5,627 nt of DNA, taken from contig JAPLMO010000191.1 of assembly GCA_026386995.1 (NCBI GenBank), forward strand, positions 1-5,627. Reading direction: 5' to 3'. This document shows, in pieces, positions 1 to 5,627 of this stretch (positions are counted from its first letter, which is position 1; every line of letters starts with the position of its first letter). Origin of the DNA: Planctomycetota bacterium (GTDB lineage: Bacteria > Planctomycetota > Phycisphaerae > FEN-1346). The notes beneath the pieces were generated by a model. The model saw nothing but the letters and a program-made list of their open reading frames with translations. It was not told where the DNA came from and searched no databases. A program made the position numbers and the translations under genes.

Positions 1-3000
1 GCCTGGCGGGCCTCTTCGAGTTTGCGGCGGTTCTCGGCCACGGGCTGCGGCGCGGCGGGGGCAGGCGTGCCGAACTCGTGGCGGGACTTCGTGGGGTCTT
101 CTCCGCCCCTCGGCTGGTCAGCGCCCGCCGGCGCATAACTAAAGCCTCCATAATCCAGGGTCGCCCCGTTCGCAATGGTAAGTTGCCCCGTGCCGGTCTT
201 GACAAGCGCCGCCGCGTCGCGGGCCACCGCTTTCTCATCCTTCTCGAGGTCGGCCAGCAGGTGCTGGGCCTCTTCGATGCGGCCCTGCCGCGCGAGTTCC
301 GTCGCCTTGTCGGCCCGCGAACTGATCTCCCTGGACTTCTCGGCGACCTTCCGGCCGAGGTCGGGAATGCGGGCGGCGCTGTCCGAGGACCACTTGTTAC
401 TCTGCGTCTCGGCCCGCCAGTCACCGTCAACTTCTACCGGCTGTCTCTCCCGCTTATCCTTGACAGACTTCAGTTCGTCGACCTGCCTCTTGAGTTGCTC
501 AACGCGCGTGCTCAGGCCCGATGAGTCGTCCGCCACAGCGGCTAAGTTGCCGCTGATCGACATGACGCCCTTGTAACTCTTGCCCCGCGCCGCGAGTTGC
601 TGCTCGGCGATGGCCTCGCCGAACTCAATCTGCGGCGCGGGCGCGGCTGGACGTAACTGCGGCGCTTCCGTTACAGAAGAGGCCGGCGTCAAGGCCGCGG
701 TAGTCCCCAGTTCATCGACACTGAAGTGATCGGCATGCTCTCCCGCAGCCCCCGGCGCCTGAGCCGTGGAATGCGAAGGCCGGCCTGCCGCATCTTCCCA
801 GGCGAGGCCCGCCACGGACCCGATGGTGAGCGATCCGGCGTTCTTGTCGGCGCCCACCGCCAACGACTGCATTTTTATGCCGCGGGCCGGGGCCGCCAGA
901 TCTGTCACCTCGTGTGTCCTTCCGGCATCGCCTGAGCCATCCTGCGCGATGGATTTTTTGAGCGACTGGACCTGCTGCTGCAACTTGGTGACTTCCTGCG
1001 CCGCGGCCTTGCGCTCCCCTTCGCGATTCTGGATGAACTCCTTCGCCTTGCGGACGACGGCCTCCTGCTCCTTCGCCTCCTCGCCGCGCGCCTGGAGTTT
1101 GCCGGATAGGTTGAGGGCCAGTTTGTAGGCGGCCTCGGCGTCGGTCTCGTTGCCGGCCTTCGCGGCCTGCTCCGCCTGCTGGAGCCAATCCTGCTGGCGG
1201 CCGCGAAGATCGAAGTTCGCGCCCTGCTGGGCCATCTGGACGGCCTTGGTCGCGGCCTGAAGGCTGCGGTCCTCTCCCTTGCCCTTCGCCTGCTTGCCGA
1301 GGGCGATTTCGATGTTGCCCAGGAACTTTTCGGCGTTCTTGGCTTCAACAGAGTTCGGCGCGACCTCGATGACCTTGCTGAAGTGTTGCCGCGCGCGATC
1401 GTAGTCGCCGCGGTTATAGAAATCGTTGCCGGCCCGATAAGAGTTCTTGCCTTGGAGGATGAGGGCCTGCGGGGACCGCGGGTCGAGGCGATTGTCGTCA
1501 AACACCTGCCTATCCCCAGCCTGAGGCTGCGGCTCATTGGCCGCCGCCGAGGTCTCCGCTTTCTCGGGCCTGGCTGCCGTAAAAAGGTTGCCTATGATAG
1601 GCACGGGCGACAGCGCCGGCTTTTCGCCCCCGCCAGGCTTGCCTTCCGGTTTGGCCGGCGGCGCCTTGGCGGCCGGCGCCGGCCTGGCCGTGGGCTCCGG
1701 GCCTTTCAGGCCTGCCGCAAGGTGGCCGTGCCCGTACTCGAACTCCATCTCGGCCGTCTCGTTGGACCACGATGGGACCTCGCGCAGCAGACCTTCCCAC
1801 CGGCGGACCTGGAGGCCCTCCGGCACCGACACCGCGCACCGCGCGTAGGCCACCGGCAAATCGGTGCGCGGCAGCGGCAGGCGGAGCCGCCCCGCCCGCT
1901 CCAGCGGCGGCCACTTGGTCGCGTACACCAGTTCCACCGGGAAACTCACGAGGCCCGCGGTCGTCAGGACCGACTTTTCGAGCGGCACAAAGACCGTGTC
2001 GCCCGGCCCGCGCGCGAGGTTCTTCTGCTGCTCCGCCACGCGGGCCAGCAGCAGTTGCGAGGCGGGCGGCAGGTCTACCTTCATGTACTGCTGCCCGCGG
2101 TTGCGGACCTCGTACGTGACCTTGGTCATAATGTGGCCGTCGGGCCGGTACAGCATCGTGTAGAGCGCCGTATCGACCAGCGTCTCGCGGACCGGGAACT
2201 CCGCCATGTCGACCACGTCGACCTGGGCGTTCCACGCTCCGGCCCCCGCCTGGTAGGCGTACACGGCCGGGGCCGCCAGGAGGCCGCGCACGGCGTCGGG
2301 CAGGTCGTACAGCGCCATCGGCTGAAGGCCCGGAGACTCGATCTCCAGCAGGACCGCCCCCGCCCCGCCGCCGATCGCCAGCGTTCCGCCGCGCGCGCTC
2401 GCGCCCTGGATGCTGAACGCCGGCAGGGCCATGCGGCCGGTCTTGGCTCGCGGCACTTCAAAGGTGACGGCCAGGCGCGTCCGCTGCGTTATCGGGCCGC
2501 GCAAGAACACGCGGGCCGCGCCGCCGGCCGACTGCACCTCGCGGACATCAGGCCCGGTGATGCTGATGCGGTCGGCGCCCTGCGGCAAGGCGACCGCCAA
2601 CTCCTGGACCTCGCCGCCCCAGAGCCGCAGGTCAACGACCGCCCGGACCTGGTGCACGCCTTCGGCCAGGGTCCAGCCAACCTGGGCCGCGGACTCAATC
2701 TGTGCCGCCCGGTGAACGAGCGGCTGCGGCTTCTGCCACGTGACATCCAGCCGGCCGCCCGGGACGAGGCCCACGCTGGCGCGCGTGCCGGCCTCGCCGC
2801 CGATGATGGCGGCCGCGGCCCGCGAGAAGCGGACTTCCCACGCCGCCTTCGACTCCACGGCGCCGGTCGTCCATCCCGCCGGCGGCGTGGCCCAGGCCAG
2901 ACGCCGCTGGACGCCGAGCCGCTCGGACTTCATGGTCGCTCGCGCGGTCACGCGATAGCGGCCGGGCGCGGACGGATCGAGCCAGAACCAGCCGTCGTCG

Positions 3001-3389
3001 CCGCGGCGCAGTTCCGCGGGCTTCCCGTCGATGGCCACGTCGCGCCAGACCACGGCCGTCGGCAGCAACTTCACGTGCCGCGCCAGGCGCCCCGGCAGCG
3101 CCGCCACGTCGAGCGCAGCCTCGATCACCGCCTCGTCGGAGTCATCGGCGAGGAGTGTCCACGCAGCCCGCTCCAGCCATGCGGCCTCCGGAGGTTTCGG
3201 CGGGGTCGGCCCGAGCAAGGCGTCGCGGACGAACATCTCGTAAACCGGGATGGGAATCTCGACCTGGGCCTGCGGCCACTCGGGAACGCGCCGGAGGATT
3301 TCGCCGGCGAGGTCGTCGCGCACGGAGTCCGCCGCGGCGGGCGCCGCAATGCACATAAGCAACGCCAGAAGGTAGGAACTCCGCCTCAC
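1..3389 (-). CDS. Large exported protein with signal peptide, beta-rich N-terminal half, TPR motif and coiled coils; 3' end outside window
   Basis: Reading the minus strand from the GTG at 3389 gives 1129 consecutive sense codons to position 3, with no stop; the end lies beyond the left edge. An in-frame TAG at 3417-3419 limits the start. GTG is preferred because it gives a complete signal peptide (MRRSSYLLALLMCIAAPAAA, residues 1-20, cleavage likely before DS); the ATG at 3356 would remove most of it. The Shine-Dalgarno is poor (GGGTGG, 3 nt away). Residues about 21-560 look beta-rich, with short strand-like runs and frequent G, P and V. Residues 563-627 are a Pro/Ala/Lys/Gly-rich linker. 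About 650-687 match one TPR (GDYDRARQHF, then EVAPNS). Residues 765-815 and 955-980 look like coiled coils, and 1008-1062 are charged and helical. The product is probably periplasmic or envelope-associated. I do not recognise the family. Large planctomycete envelope proteins, including TPR-bearing secretin-like ones, are a comparison, but no secretin domain is visible. Confident as a gene, not in function. Confidence -1.
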   Translation of the reverse strand, partial: MRRSSYLLALLMCIAAPAAADSVRDDLAGEILRRVPEWPQAQVEIPIPVYEMFVRDALLGPTPPKPPEAAWLERAAWTLLADDSDEAVIEAALDVAALPGRLARHVKLLPTAVVWRDVAIDGKPAELRRGDDGWFWLDPSAPGRYRVTARATMKSERLGVQRRLAWATPPAGWTTGAVESKAAWEVRFSRAAAAIIGGEAGTRASVGLVPGGRLDVTWQKPQPLVHRAAQIESAAQVGWTLAEGVHQVRAVVDLRLWGGEVQELAVALPQGADRISITGPDVREVQSAGGAARVFLRGPITQRTRLAVTFEVPRAKTGRMALPAFSIQGASARGGTLAIGGGAGAVLLEIESPGLQPMALYDLPDAVRGLLAAPAVYAYQAGAGAWNAQVDVVDMAEFPVRETLVDTALYTMLYRPDGHIMTKVTYEVRNRGQQYMKVDLPPASQLLLARVAEQQKNLARGPGDTVFVPLEKSVLTTAGLVSFPVELVYATKWPPLERAGRLRLPLPRTDLPVAYARCAVSVPEGLQVRRWEGLLREVPSWSNETAEMEFEYGHGHLAAGLKGPEPTARPAPAAKAPPAKPEGKPGGGEKPALSPVPIIGNLFTAARPEKAETSAAANEPQPQAGDRQVFDDNRLDPRSPQALILQGKNSYRAGNDFYNRGDYDRARQHFSKVIEVAPNSVEAKNAEKFLGNIEIALGKQAKGKGEDRSLQAATKAVQMAQQGANFDLRGRQQDWLQQAEQAAKAGNETDAEAAYKLALNLSGKLQARGEEAKEQEAVVRKAKEFIQNREGERKAAAQEVTKLQQQVQSLKKSIAQDGSGDAGRTHEVTDLAAPARGIKMQSLAVGADKNAGSLTIGSVAGLAWEDAAGRPSHSTAQAPGAAGEHADHFSVDELGTTAALTPASSVTEAPQLRPAAPAPQIEFGEAIAEQQLAARGKSYKGVMSISGNLAAVADDSSGLSTRVEQLKRQVDELKSVKDKRERQPVEVDGDWRAETQSNKWSSDSAARIPDLGRKVAEKSREISSRADKATELARQGRIEEAQHLLADLEKDEKAVARDAAALVKTGTGQLTIANGATLDYGGFSYAPAGADQPRGGEDPTKSRHEFGTPAPAAPQPVAENRRKLEEARQ
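945..1097 (-). other. Predicted coiled coil in the large exported protein
   Basis: Residues 765-815 are rich in E, K, Q, A and R without proline, with a heptad-like run (EVTKLQQQVQSLKKSIAQD). A second segment at residues 955-980 (RVEQLKRQVDELKSVKDKR, positions 450-527) is similar. Coiled coils suggest oligomerisation or a rigid spacer. Assigned by eye, not by a coiled-coil predictor. Confidence -1.
1329..1442 (-). other. TPR-like motif within the large exported protein
   Basis: Residues about 650-687 of the large protein show the TPR spacing of small and aromatic residues: G-N-D-F-Y-N-R-G-D-Y, then A-R-Q-H-F, then V-I-E-V-A-P. It is followed by a second helical pair with a weaker match (about 733-765: WLQQAEQAAKAGNETDAEAA). 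TPRs normally bind peptides or partner proteins. That this one mediates assembly in the envelope is inference. Confidence -1.
1509..1703 (-). other. Low-complexity Pro/Ala/Lys/Gly linker in the large exported protein
   Basis: Residues 563-627 are dominated by P, A, K, G and E (for example RPAPAAKAPPAKPEGKPGGG). They separate the beta-rich half from the TPR and coiled-coil half. Composition indicates a flexible, disordered tether rather than a folded domain. Confidence -1.
3330..3389 (-). other. Sec-type signal peptide of the large exported protein
   Basis: Residues 1-20 have a basic start (MRR), a hydrophobic core (YLLALLMCIAAPAAA) and small residues at the -3 and -1 positions (AAA) before DS. 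This is a classic signal peptidase I pattern. The cysteine at residue 13 follows L-L-M; methionine just before it does not fit a lipobox, so a lipoprotein is unlikely. Confidence -1.
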
Positions 3390-3431
3390 GCACCACCCAC
3401 GAGCAGCGTCCGGACCCTATCGGACCTGTTG

Positions 3432-3458
3432 ATTCTACCCTTCTGACGCGGGAAGCAA
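3432..3458 (-). promoter_or_regulatory. Possible sigma70-type promoter for the large exported protein gene
   Basis: On the minus strand TAGAAT (3437-3432) matches the TATAAT -10 consensus at five of six bases. It would place transcription start near 3425, about 35 nt before the GTG. A weak -35 candidate TTGCTT (3458-3453) lies 15 nt upstream; at the usual 17-nt spacing the hexamer is CTTTGC, which is poor. The location is right but the -35 is weak. Confidence -1.
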
Positions 3459-3489
3459 AGAAAAGTTCCTGGAAATTCCGTCTCGCGGA

Positions 3490-3495
3490 TATACT
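3490..3495 (+). promoter_or_regulatory. Candidate -10 element for the cyclase-family gene
   Basis: TATACT matches TATAAT at five of six bases on the plus strand. I see no good -35 at 16-18 nt upstream. If used, it would give a leader of about 200 nt that includes both palindromes at 3546-3645. This is a weak call made because no better candidate appears between the palindromes and the start codon. Confidence -1.
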
Positions 3496-3545
3496 GGGTG
3501 ACGGGTCGGGTAGCGCTGACGCACTGCGAACGTGCTTGGCATCGC

Positions 3546-3645
3546 GAGCCGTATTTAGCCCCCGGTGAATACACCGGGGGCGGCACGTCGGAGACACTTG
3601 CGCGCTGCCGCCCCCCGTGTATTCACGGGGGGCTAAGTAAGGCAC
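3546..3645. repeat. Head-to-head pair of palindromic repeats (REP/BIME-like)
   Basis: Two 31-nt units, 3555-3585 and 3606-3636 (inverted), match at 29 of 31 positions and are separated by 20 nt. Weaker similarity extends the arms outward to 3546 and 3645 (35 of 40 overall). Each unit is itself a hairpin with a perfect 10-bp stem and 4-nt loop. Unit one has arms GCCCCCGGTG (3558-3567) and CACCGGGGGC (3572-3581) with loop AATA. Unit two has arms 3610-3619 and 3624-3633 with loop TATT. The two differences between units fall on opposite sides of the stem and keep it paired. Two inverted palindromes a short distance apart in a non-coding gap is the layout of a bacterial interspersed mosaic element. 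Calling it REP is inference until other copies are found in the genome. No transposase is visible here. Confidence -1.
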
Positions 3646-3694
3646 GCCGCGCAGCGTTAAACACCTACCAGGCAACAGCACGCCGCCCCTATTC

Positions 3695-3698
3695 GGAG
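3695..3698 (+). promoter_or_regulatory. Shine-Dalgarno site of the cyclase-family gene
   Basis: GGAG, inside CGGAGAA, lies 7 nt before the ATG at 3706. Sequence and spacing are standard, and they support this start over any in-frame alternative. Confidence -1.
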
Positions 3699-3705
3699 AA
3701 CCGCC

Positions 3706-4332
3706 ATGCCGATCTTTGACGTCACCTTGCCGCTGGGGCCAGCGACGCCGCTGTACCCAGGGGACCCGCCGTTTGTGATGGAGATGTACCGGCGCCTGGA
3801 GGCCGGCGAGAGTTCGAACAACTCGCGCCTGGCGATGGGCTCGCACAACGGGACGCACATCGACGCCCCGCTGCACTTTATCGCGGGGGGCATTGCAGTC
3901 GACCGGATTCCGCCGGAAGCCCTCATCGGCCTGTGCGTGCTGGTGGACTGCGGCGATGCCGACCGCCTCACGGCCGACGTCCTGAAGCGGCTGGACCTCG
4001 CGGGCCGCGAGCGCATCCTCTTCCGCACGAAGAACTCGGCGTGGATCAGCAAGCGGTTCCAGGAACCGTTTGTCGGATTCTCGGCCGACGGCGGCAAGTA
4101 TCTGGCGGAACTCGGGCCACGGATCATCGGCATCGACTCGCCCTCTCTGGACCCGCGAGGCACACCGGGGCACCCGGCCCACATGGCGATCCTGGGTAGC
4201 GGCAAGATCATGGGGGCCATCGAGTGGCTGAACCTGGCCGGCCTTGAGACGGGCGAGTACGAACTCTTCTGCGGCCCGCTGAAGGTGGTTGGCGCCGAGG
4301 CTGCGCCGTGTCGCGTGTTTTTGCGCAGGTAG
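3706..4332 (+). CDS. Cyclase/arylformamidase (KynB-like) family metal-dependent hydrolase
   Basis: A complete 208-residue protein, close to the usual size of this family. It starts with FDVTLPLGPATPLYPGDPP, the typical N-terminal pattern (D-x-T/S-x-P-L ... P-x-Y-P-G-D). The signature H-x-G-T-H-x-D-x-P-x-H-F is complete at residues 47-58 (HNGTHIDAPLHF); H47, H51 and D53 are the expected divalent-metal ligands and H57 the likely catalytic base. GIDSPSLD (142-149), H156/H159 and E173 match the later conserved region, and GEYELFCGPLKV is the usual C-terminal strand. Family members hydrolyse N-formylkynurenine, isatin or related amides and lactones, usually in the cytosol, where this protein should act since it has no signal peptide. 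No kynurenine-pathway gene is nearby, so the substrate is open and kynB is not assigned. The gene stands alone: divergent from the left neighbour, convergent with the right, with palindromic repeats on both sides. Confidence -1.
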   Translation: MPIFDVTLPLGPATPLYPGDPPFVMEMYRRLEAGESSNNSRLAMGSHNGTHIDAPLHFIAGGIAVDRIPPEALIGLCVLVDCGDADRLTADVLKRLDLAGRERILFRTKNSAWISKRFQEPFVGFSADGGKYLAELGPRIIGIDSPSLDPRGTPGHPAHMAILGSGKIMGAIEWLNLAGLETGEYELFCGPLKVVGAEAAPCRVFLRR

Positions 4333-4341
4333 CAACCTCGC

Positions 4342-4365
4342 GTGGGTGCAAAGCACCCACCCTAC
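4342..4365. repeat. Perfect hairpin between convergent genes, with adjacent GTAG (REP-like, possible terminator)
   Basis: GTGGGTGC (4342-4349) and GCACCCAC (4353-4360) form a perfect 8-bp stem around a 3-nt AAA loop, 9 nt after the cyclase-family stop and 11 nt after the permease stop on the other strand. There is no T-tract on either strand, so it is not a canonical intrinsic terminator, though it could protect both 3' ends. On the minus strand GTAG (4365-4362) sits one base from the stem foot. GTAG or GGAG beside a hairpin is the known hallmark of REP elements handled by REP-associated tyrosine transposases. Sequence and loop differ from the palindromes at 3546-3645, so this would be a separate repeat type. 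Confidence -1.
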
Positions 4366-4371
4366 ATGTTA

Positions 4372-5627
4372 CTATGCCGACCCGATCAACATCGCGCGGG
4401 CGACGTACTGGGCGAGGAACAGGACCGCAAACAGCCCCACCAGCCAGTGCAGTTGCCGCGCGCGGCCGGTGACGACCTTCAGAAGCGTGTACGAGATAAA
4501 GCCCCACGCGATTCCGTCGGTGATCGAGAGGCTGAACTGCATCACCACGATCGTCAGGAACGCCGGGATCGCCTCGTCGTACTCCTCCCACTTGATGCGG
4601 CAGACGGTCCCCATCATCATCACGCCGATGACGATCAGCACCGGGGCGATCACCGGGTAGAACCTGACCTCGATGGGCGTCCCCGCAACCACCTGCACCA
4701 GTTCTTCGGCCGTCCCGGCCCGGACGAGGTGCGCCCCGCCGCCGATCATCTCGACGAGCGGCGCAAAGGCGAGCGACGCCAGCAGCAGAACGCCCACCAC
4801 GACGGCCGCAAGGCCCGTCCGGGCCCCTTCGCGCACACCCGCTGCGCTCTCGACGTACGACGTGACCGTGCTCGTCCCCAAGATCGTGCCGACCACCGTG
4901 CCGACGGCGTCGGCGAGGAGTGCCTGGCGTGCGCGCGGCAGGCGGCCGCTTGCATCCATAAGGCCCGCGCGCTCGCTGACGCCGATGAGTGTACCGACCG
5001 TGTCAAAGAGGGCGAGGAAGAAAAAGATGAACATCACGAGCAGGACGTCGGCGGGACCGTGATCGCGGAACAGCGCCAGCGGGTCCCTGAAGATGGCCGC
5101 AAACGTCGTCCGCGGCGCCTCCGGCAACGACACGATGCGGCCGGCCCAGGAGCCGCTGTCGCGCGGCTTGGCCAGCACCACGCGGACGTCTGCGGGCGGA
5201 ATCGCGGGAACAGGGTTGGCCGCCCCTTTGGTCACGCCGGCCCGCTCGAGGTGCTGCGCCTTGGTGATGACTTCCAGGCCGTCGGGCAGATAGTACCGTG
5301 GCTCCATCTTGCCCACGGCCCAGGCGATGATGGCCGTGGCCAGGATAGAAATGAGGATCGCCCCGCGGACGTTCCTGGCCGCCAGGACGGCCGCGATCGC
5401 CACTCCGGCCAGCACGACCAGTGCCACCGGGCTTCGCAGGTCGCCGAGGCGAACGAGCATCGCCGGGTGGTTCTGGACCAGGCCGCCGTATTGAAGGCCC
5501 ACAAACGCGATCAGAAGGCCGATGCCCACGGCAATAGCGTACTTCAGGCCGTCCGGCACGGCTGTCATGACCGCCTCGCGCAGCCCGAAAATACTGACGG
5601 CAACAAAAAACGCCCCTGCCAGAAAGT
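4372..5627 (-). CDS. NCS2-family (AzgA-type, COG2252-like) purine/nucleobase permease; 5' end outside window
   Basis: The frame is open from the right edge to a TAG at 4372-4374, giving 417 visible residues. The ATG at 5566-5568 is internal: the codons before it read FLAGAFFVAVSIFGLREAV, the family's normal sequence just before K-x-A-I-x-x-G-I-G-L. The start, first membrane helices and TM3 motif are therefore off-window, roughly 100 residues by family comparison. About ten hydrophobic segments remain. Diagnostic motifs are LFDTVGTLIG (from residue 206), GTSTVTSYVESAAGVREG (250-267) and EAIPAFLT (351-358). D208 and E259 correspond to acidic residues implicated in substrate binding in AzgA-type transporters. 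The protein should be an inner-membrane importer of adenine, guanine, hypoxanthine or similar bases; which base cannot be told. Oddities are two enlarged loops (about 106-162 and 294-323) and MQFSLSI where relatives have MPFTxSI. Convergent with the cyclase-family gene, 39 nt apart. Confidence -1.
   Translation of the reverse strand, partial: FLAGAFFVAVSIFGLREAVMTAVPDGLKYAIAVGIGLLIAFVGLQYGGLVQNHPAMLVRLGDLRSPVALVVLAGVAIAAVLAARNVRGAILISILATAIIAWAVGKMEPRYYLPDGLEVITKAQHLERAGVTKGAANPVPAIPPADVRVVLAKPRDSGSWAGRIVSLPEAPRTTFAAIFRDPLALFRDHGPADVLLVMFIFFFLALFDTVGTLIGVSERAGLMDASGRLPRARQALLADAVGTVVGTILGTSTVTSYVESAAGVREGARTGLAAVVVGVLLLASLAFAPLVEMIGGGAHLVRAGTAEELVQVVAGTPIEVRFYPVIAPVLIVIGVMMMGTVCRIKWEEYDEAIPAFLTIVVMQFSLSITDGIAWGFISYTLLKVVTGRARQLHWLVGLFAVLFLAQYVARAMLIGSA

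Noticed and set aside
78..576. Two overlapping plus-strand frames at the left edge
   Set aside because: Both are antisense to the large gene's charged helical region and show no family features.
1534..2235. Minus-strand frame of 233 codons, and others at 712-1188, 905-1537 and 2126-2461
   Set aside because: They are out of frame with the 1129-codon frame, overlap it fully, and have low-complexity Arg/Gly/Ala translations.
3351..3353. Lipobox-like cysteine (residue 13) in the signal peptide of the large protein
   Set aside because: The preceding residues are L-L-M; a lipobox needs a small residue (A, G or S) before the cysteine, and the hydrophobic core continues past it to a good signal peptidase I site.
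3408..3415. GTCCGGAC palindrome and GGACC direct repeats near the large gene's start
   Set aside because: Short GC-rich palindromes are common by chance here, and nothing ties this to a known operator.
1383..3446. Long plus-strand open frame of 687 codons opposite the large exported protein gene
   Set aside because: Its translation is arginine- and glycine-rich with no recognisable motif, as expected from the complement of GC-rich coding DNA. The minus-strand frame is longer and has a signal peptide, a TPR and coiled coils.
3536..3557. TTGGCA ... TATTTA as a plus-strand promoter for the hydrolase
   Set aside because: The spacing is only 10 nt, too short for a sigma70 promoter, and the bases at 17-nt spacing are a C-run. 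A sigma54 pattern does not fit either.
3558..3633. The palindrome pair as CRISPR repeats or an intrinsic terminator pair
   Set aside because: There are only two units, in inverted rather than direct orientation. No gene ends here and no T-tract follows either stem.
3142..4356. Minus-strand frame of 404 codons across the hydrolase gene and the intergenic gap
   Set aside because: It runs antisense to a complete motif-bearing hydrolase, crosses both palindromes, and then enters the large gene out of frame.
5566..5568. ATG as the start of the permease gene
   Set aside because: The codons upstream to the window edge continue the conserved family sequence, so this methionine is internal.

Overview
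The window is GC-rich bacterial DNA. It holds three protein-coding genes, two of which run off its edges, plus one well-defined intergenic region. No rRNA, tRNA, CRISPR array, transposase or phage gene is visible. The gene content suggests a member of the Planctomycetota or a similar lineage: a very large exported protein with beta-rich, TPR and coiled-coil parts, palindromic intergenic repeats, and an AzgA-type permease with enlarged loops. This assignment is an inference from style, not a marker-based placement.

Layout. Positions 1-3389 (minus strand) are one uninterrupted reading frame of 1129 codons. It begins at a GTG with a clear signal peptide and continues past the left edge. It is the dominant feature, although the opposite strand also carries long open frames, which are shadows. 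Positions 3390-3705 are a divergent intergenic region. It holds a possible promoter for the large gene, a weaker candidate promoter for the rightward gene, and a pair of head-to-head palindromic repeats resembling a REP/BIME unit. Positions 3706-4332 (plus strand) are a complete cyclase/arylformamidase-family metal hydrolase gene. Positions 4333-4371 are a short convergent gap with a perfect 8-bp hairpin and a GTAG next to its foot, resembling a second REP type. Positions 4372-5627 (minus strand) are an NCS2/AzgA-type purine permease whose N-terminus lies beyond the right edge.

How the genes relate. No two neighbouring genes are on the same strand, so there is no operon here. The large envelope protein and the hydrolase are divergent; the hydrolase and the permease are convergent. 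A metabolic link between the hydrolase and the purine permease is possible but not shown. The most notable non-coding signal is that the hydrolase gene is bracketed by two different palindromic repeat types. The upstream pair differs by compensatory changes that keep the stems paired. I did not find convincing evidence of a new defence, mobile or regulatory system.
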